Source of the DNA: an uncultured Pelagibacteraceae bacterium
GTDB lineage: Bacteria > Pseudomonadota > Alphaproteobacteria > Pelagibacterales > Pelagibacteraceae
Assembly (NCBI GenBank): GCA_902576765.1
Contig: CACGWH010000005.1
Location: 1-64,000, forward strand
Length of the DNA: 64,000 nucleotides
Direction: 5' to 3'
The position numbers were made by a program, and so were the translations under genes. Positions 32,206 to 42,478 of this stretch are shown here, piece by piece; positions within the stretch are counted from its first letter, which is position 1; each line of letters opens with the position of its first letter. Below the pieces are notes generated by a model. The model saw only the letters and a program-made list of their open reading frames with translations. It did no database searches and had not been told where the DNA came from.

Positions 32206-32754
32206 TTAATTAAATACTTTATCTCCCCTCGTCATAGCAACAGCACCTGTTCTAGATATGCTTACTAGTCCAAATTTTTTTAAATTTTTTGCCATTTTAT
32301 CAATTTCTCTTCTAAGTGCAGTAATTTGAATAACATTAGATTTTTTTGTTTTATCCAATATTACAGCATTATATTTTTTACAAGCATTAATAGCTTTTTT
32401 TATTTTTGATGTATTGCCTACAACTTTAAATAAGGCCATTTCTTTAAAAATCACACCCCTATCATCTCTTTTAAAATCAGCAACTTTATGAACTGGTACA
32501 AGTTTCTTTAGCTGAAGTTTGATTTGATCAATTACTTGTGGCGTACCAGTAGTTACAATCGTAATTCTAGATATATTTTTTTTTGCATCAACTTCAGCAA
32601 CAGCCAATGATTCAATATTGTAACCTCTTCCAGAAAATAAACCAACTACTCTTGCTAATACTCCTGCTTCATTGTCAACCCACACCACAATTATATGTGT
32701 ATCCGATTTTTCTTTTTTTGTTGAGACACTATAAGCTGATTTTGGATTTGCCAT
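32206..32754 (-). CDS. ilvH: Acetolactate synthase small subunit
   Basis: ACT domain 'VDNEAGVLARVVGLFSGRGYNIESLAV'. Confidence 0.95.
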   Translation of the reverse strand: MANPKSAYSVSTKKEKSDTHIIVVWVDNEAGVLARVVGLFSGRGYNIESLAVAEVDAKKNISRITIVTTGTPQVIDQIKLQLKKLVPVHKVADFKRDDRGVIFKEMALFKVVGNTSKIKKAINACKKYNAVILDKTKKSNVIQITALRREIDKMAKNLKKFGLVSISRTGAVAMTRGDKVFN

Positions 32755-32756
32755 GA

Positions 32757-34523
32757 TTAAACTAATGCTTTGCCTTTTCCAGTAATTTTATTTTCCTCTT
32801 TATCAGTTGGACCTAATATCATTTGATTATGAGGTTTTCCTGATGGTATCATTGGAAAACAATTTTCATTTGGATCTACACGACAATCGAAAATGACAGG
32901 ACCATCAAACTGAACCATTTCCTTAATTTTTTCATCAAGTTCATTTGGATTATCAGCTTTAATACCTTTACATCCGTAAGCTTCCGCAAGTTTTATAAAA
33001 TCAGGTAATGCCTCAGAATAACTCTCTGAGTAATTTTTTTCATGTAATAATTCCTGCCATTGTCTTACCATTCCCATATATTGATTATTTAGAATAAAAA
33101 TCTTAATTGGTAAGTTGTATTGAACGGCAGTTGACATTTCTTGCATAGTCATCAAAACAGATGCTTCACCAGCTATATCAATAACTAATTTTTTGGGATG
33201 AGCTATTTGAACACCCACTGCAGCTGGTAGCCCATAACCCATTGTGCCTAATCCACCAGAGGTCATCCAACGATTAGGTTTATTAAATTTATAGTGTTGA
33301 GCTGCCCACATTTGATGCTGACCAACCTCAGTAGTAATGAATGTATCTTTATCTTTTGTCAACTCATAAAGCCTTTGAACAGCATGTTGTGGTTTTATTG
33401 TTTCATCGCTGTTATTAAAGTGTAAAGAGTTCTTTGTTCTCCATTTTTGAATTTGCTCCCACCATTTAGATATTTTTTGTTTATTTGATTTTTTAAAATC
33501 ACTATTTTTCTTTTTAAATGTTTTATTGATACCTTTTAAAACATCTTTAACATCTCCAACTAAAGCTAAATCTACTTTTATAATTTTGTTTATCGACGAA
33601 GGATCAATATCAATATGAACTTTTTTTGATTTAGGTGAAAACTCATCAATCTTTCCAGTTATCCTATCATCAAATCTTGCCCCAATATTGATTAAAAGAT
33701 CACAATCATGCATAGCATTATTTGCCTCGTAAGTTCCATGCATTCCTAACATTCCTAAAAATTGATTATCATCACCAGGATAAGCTCCAAGACCTTGTAG
33801 GGTGGATGTTATCGGAAAACCAGTTAATTGAACAAGCTCTCTTAAGACTTCACTGGCTTCAGGACCAGAATTTATAACACCTCCACCAGAATAAATGATC
33901 GGTTTTTTTGATTTGTTCATCAAATCAATTAATTTATCTACATCTTTCTGAGAAAAATAATTTAATGACTTGCCGTTCAATTTTTTTATAGGTTTTGGTT
34001 TTGAATACCCTATTTTTGCAAACTGAATATCTTTTGGTATATCAACCAACACTGGGCCTGGCCTTCCAGTTGTTGCAACTTTAAAAGCCTCATGAATTAT
34101 GTTTGATAAATCTTTAATATCTTTTACTAACCAATTATGTTTGGTGCATGGTCTAGTAATCCCGGTGGTGTCGCATTCTTGAAAAGCATCAGTACCAATT
34201 AAATGAGTTGGTACTTGTCCAGAAATACAAACTAAAGGAACAGAGTCCATATACGCATCTGTTAAAGCTGTGACAACATTGGTTGCTCCGGGACCAGAGG
34301 TCACTAAAACTACTCCAGGTTTGCCAGATGACCTGGCATAGCCTTCTGCAGCATGTCCCGCTCCTTGTTCATGTCTAACTAAAATATGTTTTATTGAAGA
34401 ATGATTTTTTAATTCATCATAAATTGGAAGTACAGCTCCTCCAGGATATCCAAAAATAAATTCAACATCTTGATCCTCAAGACATTTGAATACAATTTCA
34501 GCTCCTGTATATAATTTAGACAT
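32757..34523 (-). CDS. ilvI: Acetolactate synthase large subunit
   Basis: ThDP enzyme; 'FGYPGGAVLPIYDEL', 'RHEQGAGHAAEGYARSSGKPGVVLVTSGPGATN'. Confidence 0.96.
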   Translation of the reverse strand: MSKLYTGAEIVFKCLEDQDVEFIFGYPGGAVLPIYDELKNHSSIKHILVRHEQGAGHAAEGYARSSGKPGVVLVTSGPGATNVVTALTDAYMDSVPLVCISGQVPTHLIGTDAFQECDTTGITRPCTKHNWLVKDIKDLSNIIHEAFKVATTGRPGPVLVDIPKDIQFAKIGYSKPKPIKKLNGKSLNYFSQKDVDKLIDLMNKSKKPIIYSGGGVINSGPEASEVLRELVQLTGFPITSTLQGLGAYPGDDNQFLGMLGMHGTYEANNAMHDCDLLINIGARFDDRITGKIDEFSPKSKKVHIDIDPSSINKIIKVDLALVGDVKDVLKGINKTFKKKNSDFKKSNKQKISKWWEQIQKWRTKNSLHFNNSDETIKPQHAVQRLYELTKDKDTFITTEVGQHQMWAAQHYKFNKPNRWMTSGGLGTMGYGLPAAVGVQIAHPKKLVIDIAGEASVLMTMQEMSTAVQYNLPIKIFILNNQYMGMVRQWQELLHEKNYSESYSEALPDFIKLAEAYGCKGIKADNPNELDEKIKEMVQFDGPVIFDCRVDPNENCFPMIPSGKPHNQMILGPTDKEENKITGKGKALV

Positions 34524-34576
34524 TCATCCAATCTAGCTGAAGTTGTGCTAATTGGTCAAGAACTACTCTAAAATTT

Positions 34577-35486
34577 CTAAATTTTTTTTAAAAACTGATT
34601 TAGGCTTTTTGACTTTATTTTGTTCCAATCTGACATGTGACCTCTACCCCATGTCGTCTGTCTTTTGGCATATTGTCTAGTCTTTATTGATATTTTTTCA
34701 ATTAACTCTGAAATTTGAATTTTTTTGTTAAGAAATTCACTTATCTCATTTAGACCAATAGCTTTTGATGCAGTCTTGTTTTTTGGAACTTTGAGCTTGA
34801 GAAATCTTTTAGCCTCTAAAATTGCTCCCTCACCAATCATTTGACTAGTTCTAAAACTAATTTGTTTAATTAACTCATCCCTTGGATAATCAATATAAAT
34901 TTTATAAAAGTCCTTTTTTTCATAATTTGATTTTGTATTTTTAAACCATTCATACATAGATCTTTTTGTGAATAATTTAATTTCAAAAGCTCGCATTACT
35001 CTTTGTGAGTCTGTGAGATTTAATTTTTTTTTGATTAGGGGATCTAGTTTAATTAATTTTGAATAAAACTTTCTTGGTCCAATTTTTTTTATGCAAAGAT
35101 CTTACTTGATTTCTATATTCATTGGGAATATTAGGAATTTTTACTAAGCCCTCTGTCAAAGCCTTGAAATATAAGCCAGTTCCTCCAACCAGAATAGGTA
35201 TTTTTTTTCTTTTTCTAATCTCTAAAATTTTCTTGTTTGCAAGTTTCAACCAATGACCAGTTGAAAATTTTTTTTTTACATTTTGAAATCCATATAAATG
35301 ATGTCGTATTTTTTTATAATCTTTTTGATATGGTCTTGCTGATAGAATCTTTAGTTCCTTATATACTTGCATACTATCTGCATTAATAATTTCGCCATTG
35401 ATCTTTTTAGCAAGATTTAATGCAAATTTAGATTTACCAGATGCTGTTGGACCATAAATTAAAATAATTTTGGATTTTAAATCCAT
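34577..35486 (-). CDS. miaA: tRNA dimethylallyltransferase MiaA, interrupted by an apparent single-base frameshift
   Basis: N-terminal part 'IILIYGPTASGKSKFALNLAKKINGEIINADSMQVYKELKILSARP' (35049-35486) and C-terminal part 'MRAFEIKLFTKRSMYEWF...' (34577-34996) are in different frames; dropping one A from the A8 run at 35083-35090 joins them as HKKIGPRKFYSKLIKLDPLIKKKLNLTDSQRVMRAFEI. Confidence 0.88.
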
Positions 35487-35489
35487 GAA

Positions 35490-36896
35490 TCAGTCTAATT
35501 TAACACCAATATATCTTCTTTGATTTTGGCTGTTATAAATTACTAATAGAATAGTCTTTTGATTGCTTTTTAAAACTTGTTCAACCATTTGATTTAAATC
35601 ATTTGAATTTCTTATTTTTTTCTTTTGCGCCTCTAAAATTATACTATTTAACTCAATTGTATTATTTAAAGGACTATCGCTATCTATTTGAGTTATAACT
35701 AAACCAGAAGTTTGATTTGGTAGATTTCTGGTCTTAATATCTTCTTTAGACAGTTGCTTAACTGTTATTTTGAGTTTTTCAATTCTTTCTTCTTTTAATG
35801 GGGTATTTTTTTCAGCAACTTTGAAATCCTCTGAAGTTTCAAGTCTTCCAAGTGTAATTGTCTTAATTATTTCTTTTTTATTTCTCCAAATTTTAACTTT
35901 TACTTTTTTTCCAACTTCAGTTCTTGCAACTATTATTGGAAGCTCTTTCATCTCTTGAATTTTCTCTCCATTAAATTCTAGAATTATATCGCCCGCTTTT
36001 ACGCCTGCTTTTTCTGATGGACTATTAGGCGCTACACTAGCTACAAGTGCTCCTCTAGGTTCATCCAGATTTTCAACTTCAGCAATCTCTTTTGTTACAT
36101 CTTGTATTCTAACACCAAGCCATCCTCTTTTAGTTTCACCAAATTCAATTAACTGATCAATAACAATTTTTGCGCTGTTAGATGGTATTGAAAAACCAAT
36201 TCCAATAGAGCCGCTTCGACCTAAAATAGCAGTATTAATTCCTATTACATCTCCGTTCATATCAAACAAAGGTCCACCTGAATTTCCAGAATTTATTGAA
36301 GCATCAGTTTGAATATAATCCTCATATCTTGATAATCCAATTGAACGATTTCGTGCAGAAATAATTCCTGAAGTCACTGTTCCTCCTAATCCAAATGGAT
36401 TTCCTATTGCTATAACCCAATCACCAATTCGAGCCTTGTCTGAGTCACCAAATTTTACTGGCACAAACTTTTCTGTTGTCTCTAATTGTAGAACAGCAAT
36501 ATCAGAAAGAGGATCTGCACCTATAACTTTTGCTTTAAACTCTTTGTCGCCATTTACTCGAACAATAATATCTTCTGCATCTGTAATGACATGATTATTA
36601 GTAACAACCACACCTTTTTCATCAATAATAAATCCTGAACCAAGAGCAGACGATTGTCTTTCTTGTGGTACACCAAACTCTCTAAACATATCTTCAAATG
36701 GTGATCCTGGAGGAAATTGAAAAGGAAAAGGATTTGAACGAGTAGTAATGGTAGTAGTTGTTGAGATATTAACTACTGAAGGCATTAATCTTTCAGCTAA
36801 ATCAGCAAATGATGCTGGAACACTCTGAGAGTTAGAACTATTGGATAAACTTAGAGTAAAAATAAAAAATAATAATAATGACTTAACTTTTCTCAT
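35490..36896 (-). CDS. degQ: DegP/DegQ-family serine endoprotease
   Basis: 'GSGFIIDEKGVVVTNNHVI', 'DIAVLQLE', 'NSGNSGGPLF', two PDZ-like regions. Confidence 0.94.
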   Translation of the reverse strand: MRKVKSLLLFFIFTLSLSNSSNSQSVPASFADLAERLMPSVVNISTTTTITTRSNPFPFQFPPGSPFEDMFREFGVPQERQSSALGSGFIIDEKGVVVTNNHVITDAEDIIVRVNGDKEFKAKVIGADPLSDIAVLQLETTEKFVPVKFGDSDKARIGDWVIAIGNPFGLGGTVTSGIISARNRSIGLSRYEDYIQTDASINSGNSGGPLFDMNGDVIGINTAILGRSGSIGIGFSIPSNSAKIVIDQLIEFGETKRGWLGVRIQDVTKEIAEVENLDEPRGALVASVAPNSPSEKAGVKAGDIILEFNGEKIQEMKELPIIVARTEVGKKVKVKIWRNKKEIIKTITLGRLETSEDFKVAEKNTPLKEERIEKLKITVKQLSKEDIKTRNLPNQTSGLVITQIDSDSPLNNTIELNSIILEAQKKKIRNSNDLNQMVEQVLKSNQKTILLVIYNSQNQRRYIGVKLD

Positions 36897-36897
36897 A

Positions 36898-37083
36898 TTA
36901 ATTCATTTTAAAATATATAATTACAAATCCTATAATCATAAAAATTAATCCACCAATTCTTAGCTGACCATCGCTTATTAATTCAAGTTTTTTTAACATA
37001 CTTTTCATTTTTGCTGGAAATATGGCATACAAAATACCCTCAATAAATAAGAATAGACCAAATGCAATGATCAATTCTTTCAT
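36898..37083 (-). CDS. DUF2065-like small membrane protein
   Basis: 61 aa with 'LFLFIEGILYAIFPAKMKSMLKKL', between degQ and hflC. Confidence 0.75.
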   Translation of the reverse strand: MKELIIAFGLFLFIEGILYAIFPAKMKSMLKKLELISDGQLRIGGLIFMIIGFVIIYFKMN

Positions 37084-37089
37084 GAAAGT

Positions 37090-37959
37090 TTACTCTGTTT
37101 GAGGTTTTATATTTCCAAAGAATTTAAAGAATTCACTGTCAGGTGATAATATAAGAGATGTTTCTCCTCCGATTAATGCTTTTTCATAAGCTTGCATGGC
37201 TCTATAGAATGCAAAAAATTCAGGATCTTGACCAAAAGCATCAGCAAAAATTTTATTTCTTTGACCATCTCCTTCACCTTTCATAATTTCTGATTTCTTT
37301 TGAGCATCTGCTAAAATTACTGTCACTTCTTTATCTGCTGTTGAAGTAATAGTAACTGCCATCTCTGCACCACGTGCTCTAAACTCTTTGGCTTCTCTTT
37401 CCCTTTCGGTCTGCATTCTTCTAAAAATAGCATCACTGTTTGCCTGAGGAAGATCAGCTCTTTTAATTCTTACATCAACAATCTTAATTCCAAAATTTTC
37501 TGCTTCAGTATTTACACCTTCTTGTATTAAAGCCATTTGCTTTGTTCTATCCTCTGAAAGAAGAGTTTGTAATTCTTGTTGACCTAAAACATTTCTGATT
37601 CTTGAATTTATAATTGTTGCTAATCTTGATCTTGCTACTCTTTCATTTCCAACTGATATATAAAATTTAAGAGGATCTACAATTTGAAATCTTGCAAAAG
37701 CATCCACAATTAATCTTTTTTGATCTGATGCAATAACTTCCTCTGGTGGTGTATCTAAATTTAAAATTCTTTTATCCAAATAAACTACATTTTGAATGAA
37801 AGGGATTTTAAAATTTAATCCTGGTTTTAAAATTATTCTTTTTGGGTCACCAAATTGAAGTACAATTGCTTGATTAACTTCTTTTACGATAAATATTGAA
37901 AAAAAAACCGTCGCAGCTATCGCAACAATTATTCCAGCTATAATTTTTCCTGCATTCAT
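37090..37959 (-). CDS. hflC: HflC, FtsH protease modulator
   Basis: SPFH/Band 7; 'VNQAIVLQFGDPKRIILKPGLNFKIPFIQNVVYLDKRIL'. Confidence 0.94.
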   Translation of the reverse strand: MNAGKIIAGIIVAIAATVFFSIFIVKEVNQAIVLQFGDPKRIILKPGLNFKIPFIQNVVYLDKRILNLDTPPEEVIASDQKRLIVDAFARFQIVDPLKFYISVGNERVARSRLATIINSRIRNVLGQQELQTLLSEDRTKQMALIQEGVNTEAENFGIKIVDVRIKRADLPQANSDAIFRRMQTEREREAKEFRARGAEMAVTITSTADKEVTVILADAQKKSEIMKGEGDGQRNKIFADAFGQDPEFFAFYRAMQAYEKALIGGETSLILSPDSEFFKFFGNIKPQTE

Positions 37960-37960
37960 T

Positions 37961-39067
37961 TTAGTTAATCGCTTTCTTTTTTTGTAATTCAGGTAATGGT
38001 AGATATGGAACTACTCCTGAACCCGCATTTTTCTCTATTATGACTTTATCAATATCTGCAAGAACTTTTTCCATTGTTTCTAGATACATTCTTTCTTGAG
38101 TTACAGATTTTGCATTTTTATATTCATTATAAATTGCTAAAAATCTACTAGCTTCACCCTCTGCTTTGGCTACAACTTCTTTTTTATAAGCTTCAGCTGC
38201 TTGCAAAATTTTTGCAGCTTCTCCTCGAGCTCTTGGTATTACGTCATTTGCATAAGCTTCAGCTTCATTTTTTGATCTTTCCATATCAGCTCTTGCTGCT
38301 TGAACATCTCTAAATGCGTCAATAACTTGATCTGGTGGATCTGCTTTCTGAGTTTGTACTTGTGTAATTTGAATACCACTAGTGTACTCATCTAAAATTT
38401 TTTGAATAATTTCTTGTGTGTCAGTTTCAATTACTGATCTACCTTCTGTTAAAATTGGTTGAATATCTGATCTTGCTATTACCTCTCTCATTGCTGTTTC
38501 TGCTGCAGCTTTTACGGTTCCTTCAGGATCTTGAATTTTAAATAAAAAATTTCCCGCATCTTTAATTACCCAAAAAACAGAAAAATCGATGTTCACAATG
38601 TTTTCGTCACCAGTAAGCATTAAACTTTCTTGCGGTACATCTGCGACTCCACCTGAAGAGGAAAATCCACTATCTCTCTCAGACCTAAAACCAATATCTA
38701 TTCTATTAACTTTTGTAACCTTGGGTGTTAGCACTGACTCAACAGGGAAAGGAATGTGATAATTCAATCCTGGTTGAGTAGTTTTCACAAATTTTCCAAA
38801 TCTTAAAACTACACCTTGTTCATCTGGTAAAACTCTGTAAAGACCACTTGCAAGCCATACAAAACCTAAAATTATTAAAACTAAAATAGCTTGTTTACCT
38901 CCTGATGAACTACCACCAGGTAGAAATTTTTTAATCTTTTCTTGAAACTCTTTTATAATTTTATCGACATCCGGGGGTGTTGGTCCTCTTCCAGATCCAT
39001 TGCCACTGCCACCTCCTGGGGGTGATCCCCAAGGGCTTCCTCCTCTTTGTTGAAAATCGTCAGACAT
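37961..39067 (-). CDS. hflK: HflK, FtsH protease modulator
   Basis: Gly-rich N-terminus, 'SGLYRVLPDEQGVVLRFGKFVKTTQPGLNYHIPFPVE'. Confidence 0.95.
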   Translation of the reverse strand: MSDDFQQRGGSPWGSPPGGGSGNGSGRGPTPPDVDKIIKEFQEKIKKFLPGGSSSGGKQAILVLIILGFVWLASGLYRVLPDEQGVVLRFGKFVKTTQPGLNYHIPFPVESVLTPKVTKVNRIDIGFRSERDSGFSSSGGVADVPQESLMLTGDENIVNIDFSVFWVIKDAGNFLFKIQDPEGTVKAAAETAMREVIARSDIQPILTEGRSVIETDTQEIIQKILDEYTSGIQITQVQTQKADPPDQVIDAFRDVQAARADMERSKNEAEAYANDVIPRARGEAAKILQAAEAYKKEVVAKAEGEASRFLAIYNEYKNAKSVTQERMYLETMEKVLADIDKVIIEKNAGSGVVPYLPLPELQKKKAIN

Positions 39068-39117
39068 ACACTATCTATATAGTGTCTAATTCTTTAAAAA
39101 CAAGTTAAGATCAATTT

Positions 39118-39945
39118 ATGACAGATAAAAAGCCTGAACTTAGTGCCGCAATGAAAAAGAGGGTTGAACCAAAGGTTTTTAAAAAGAATCCAATTCTCGG
39201 AACAAGGTATACCATTGCTATTTCAAGTGCAAAAGGTGGGGTTGGAAAATCGACTTTTGCAACTAACCTTGCTTTAGCTTTAAAACAAACTGGTTGTAAA
39301 GTTGGATTATTGGATGCTGACATTTATGGTCCATCAATACCTAAAATGTTTGGGATTGAGGAAAAGCCAAAAAGTGATGGTCAAAAATTAGATCCCATAA
39401 TTAAGTACGATATTCAATGTATGTCTATTGGTTTTTTAACTGATCAACAAACGCCCATGATTTGGCGTGGACCTATGGTAACAAGTGCAATTAAAACTTT
39501 CACTCAAAAAGTAAATTGGAAAGATTTAGACTTCATTATAGTTGACATGCCACCAGGAACAGGAGATACCCAGCTCACGTTTTCACAGGAAATCAAAATG
39601 GATGGAGCAATAATAGTATCAACCCCTCAAGAAGTTGCTCTATTAGATGTTAAAAGAGGTATCAAGATGTTTGATAAACTTGGTGTAAAAATTTTAGGTT
39701 TAATTGATAACATGAGTTTTTTTATTGGTGATGATGGAAAAAAATATTCTATTTTTGGAGAAGGTGGAGTGAAGAAAACAGCTGATGAATTTAATAAAGA
39801 ATTTTTAGGCGAAATACCAATTGATCCTGAAGTTGGAAAATTAGGTGACAAAGGAAAACCTATAGTCGAAAGTAATCCAGAAAATCAAATTTCAAAAATT
39901 TATCTAAATATCGCTAACAAAATTAAAAAAGATTTTTCTAATTAA
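39118..39945 (+). CDS. mrp: Mrp/ApbC/NBP35-type Fe-S carrier P-loop ATPase
   Basis: 'AISSAKGGVGKSTFATNLALAL', 'DFIIVDMPPGTGDTQLT'. Confidence 0.93.
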   Translation: MTDKKPELSAAMKKRVEPKVFKKNPILGTRYTIAISSAKGGVGKSTFATNLALALKQTGCKVGLLDADIYGPSIPKMFGIEEKPKSDGQKLDPIIKYDIQCMSIGFLTDQQTPMIWRGPMVTSAIKTFTQKVNWKDLDFIIVDMPPGTGDTQLTFSQEIKMDGAIIVSTPQEVALLDVKRGIKMFDKLGVKILGLIDNMSFFIGDDGKKYSIFGEGGVKKTADEFNKEFLGEIPIDPEVGKLGDKGKPIVESNPENQISKIYLNIANKIKKDFSN

Positions 39946-39948
39946 AAA

Positions 39949-41168
39949 TTATTTTAAAAATAAAAATAATCCATTATTGAGTTTATCAAATATTGAACCT
40001 TTATTTCCAACAATATGAGCAGGTGGTAAATAAAATAATATAAAATATGATATAATAAAAAATGAATATTTAAATTTATCAATTAAAGTTGATTTAGATA
40101 TCTTGTAATTTTCATGAGGTAAAAATAAATAAAATCCAATCATGTGAATAAGAAATATATGAAATAATCTTCCATAATCAAAAGACAAAATAATAAAGAA
40201 GATTAAAATGAAAAAAGAAAAAACATTTAATAAAATAATTAAACCTTTGCGATAATTGTCAATAAATGCATTCTTTTTTATAAGGGTAAAAAATACCAAT
40301 AAATAAATAGGAATAGAAAAAATAAATATAAATAACAATTGAAATAATTGAGAAAAATTGGAATTTTTAAATAATACCAAAGTCTGGCCTAATTGTAAAT
40401 TGATGTTTCCAGTAAGTATTGTTACAGGTGTATACTTTTCACTTATTCCAGGTAAAAATTTTTCCAAAGAATAATTGATTTTATCTATAGTTCCTAGTGA
40501 TTCAGGAAATAAAAAAAATAAAAATATTAGGAATAATATAAAATATGATAAAAAAAATTTTTTATTATCTTTATATCTTAAAATAAATAAATTTATAAAT
40601 ATATGAAAAAAAATTAAAAAAAATTGAAATTCATGTATTAACAAACTAATTATCAAACCTGGCAATATAATAAATAAAAATTGTTTTTTATAAAAATTTA
40701 CTGATTTTTTTTTTGAATAGTTTGCTGCGCAATACAAACATGATAAAAAAAAACTATAAAAAAAAATATTTCTTTCCTAAAAAGAGCATTAAAATCAAAT
40801 AGTGGAAAGAAAAGAGTACTTGGACTTATAAAAATAAATAAAAATAAATATGGATTTATCGCCCAAATCTTTTCTAGAATTTTATAAAATAAAATTATGA
40901 ATAGAAAATATGCGCTTAAATAAATACAAATAATTATCTTAATATGATTTACTCCAGTGTAGTAATTAAGCTTAAATATTATATCTCCTAGCAAACCTCT
41001 TCTTACAAAACCACCTTGATAATTAATCAAATTTTCTATTAAAACATATTCTGCTAAGGATATTTTAAATTCCAAAACTGATAATATGTATAAAATTAAT
41101 ATTAAAAATAAAGATGCTATAGGAACTAGATTAATTAATTTTAAATCTCTTTTTATTAAATATTCCAT
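39949..41168 (-). CDS. Polytopic membrane protein of unknown function, apparently frameshifted
   Basis: ORFs 40698-41168 and 39949-40737 are consecutive, overlapping, both hydrophobic; adding one A at the A10 run (40705-40714) makes one reading frame (...QQTIQKKKSVNFYKKQF...). Confidence 0.6.
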
Positions 41169-41215
41169 TGAGATAATTACTATTAATAAAAAATTTTCTT
41201 ATATCTTTTGAGTTA

Positions 41216-42162
41216 TTAAATAATTTTACTTTTTAATTCAAAAGCTGTCATGAGTTCATTCCATTCTCTTTTTGATAATCCAGAATTTTCTAATGATATT
41301 TCCTCACCTTTAATAAGTTTTTGAAGAACTACTTTACCTTTTGCAGAAACTTCTGTTCCACCTACTCTGTAATCCATAAACGCATCATAAGTAATTGGAA
41401 CCCACTTTTTTAATGTATCTAACATTATATCTGCATAAACTCTTATTTCATATTGAGCATGACTATCTGCTCTTAATCTTAAAAAATTCATTAAATTTAA
41501 AAGATCAGTTTTCCAATACCACTGTGTATAAGTATTTAAAGTTAAATTCATTCTAGCCAATTCCCTTGCTAAGCCTTTTTTATTTTCATCAATAGTTGAG
41601 CCATCATATTTTTCATTTAGCATTGTTTCATAATTTGCATAAGTTCTTTCAGCGTCACTTTTTAACAGTTCTAAAACTTCTTGCGCTTGTTTTCCCTCCA
41701 ATACATCTCCTCTGCCTTGTCTATTGGTCTGAGATTGAGCAGCTAAATTTTCAGTTTTTGGCAAATAAAATTCTTTATCCAAAATTGAATATCTTGCAGA
41801 ATATTCATTTACGTTCGCTGTTCTATGTCTAATCCATTGTCTAGCAATAAATATTGGTAATTTGATATGATATTTGATCTCACACATTTCAAATGGAGTG
41901 CTGTGCCAATGACGCATCAAATATTTTATTAGTCCCGAATCCGTAGAAACCTGTTTAGTACCTTTTCCATATGAAACTCTTGCAGCTTGAACTATTGAGG
42001 TGTCATCACCCATATAATCGACTACTCTGACAAAACCGTGATCTAAAGCAGGTATTGCTTCATATAAAACTTTTTCTAACTCAGGGGATACAACTCTTTT
42101 AGTATTACTGATCTGTGATTGTTGAAATTTGATTTCTTCTTGTTGTTCTTTAGTTAATTTCA
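41216..42162 (-). CDS. thyX: Flavin-dependent thymidylate synthase ThyX
   Basis: '[19 protein letters not shown]' ThyX motif. Start reassigned to 42162 ([10 protein letters not shown]) because the track's N-terminal extension is antisense tmRNA acceptor sequence. Confidence 0.93.
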
Positions 42163-42224
42163 TGATTGTTATTGAATCTTTAGTAATTACTTTTATATTA
42201 ATAAAGTTGGTTTTCCAACTATGA

Positions 42225-42465
42225 CGATAAACGAATTTCGTAATAACCATTGCGGACGTGGGGGCAGTACCCACCACCTCCACCATTTACAACTTATGGG
42301 GGTGAACTAGATTCGACGGGTGACTAAAGGCTATTCTTTCGTTCGGAATTGTTCCTCCGTAAAGGGCTAATTTATAATTGCTAACGAAAGTTACGCACTT
42401 GCTGCTTAATTAACTTCGTTAATTAAGTAAACGGGGTTTGGGGCACCTGGCAACAGAACGCCCCT
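42225..42465 (+). ncRNA. ssrA: Permuted two-piece alphaproteobacterial tmRNA (acceptor piece, linker, coding piece)
   Basis: Acceptor piece ending ...GTGGGGGCAGTACCCACCACCTCCACCA (to 42285), linker TTTACAACTTAT, coding piece from 42298 (GGGGGTGAACTAGATTCGACGG). GGGGGTG (42298-42304) pairs with CACCTCC (42275-42281). Tag ORF 42380-42409 = ANESYALAA*. Outer ends are approximate. Confidence 0.93.
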
Positions 42466-42478
42466 AAAAATAAAAATT

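Noticed and set aside
34524-34576. Possible attenuator/leader peptide upstream of ilvI
   Set aside because: Only 53 bp, with no BCAA-rich leader ORF or terminator hairpin that I can see.
39949-41168. Two-component membrane protein pair (two genuine overlapping genes)
   Set aside because: The downstream ORF starts at a TTG inside the upstream ORF and a one-base change in an A10 run fuses them, so one frameshifted gene is more likely.
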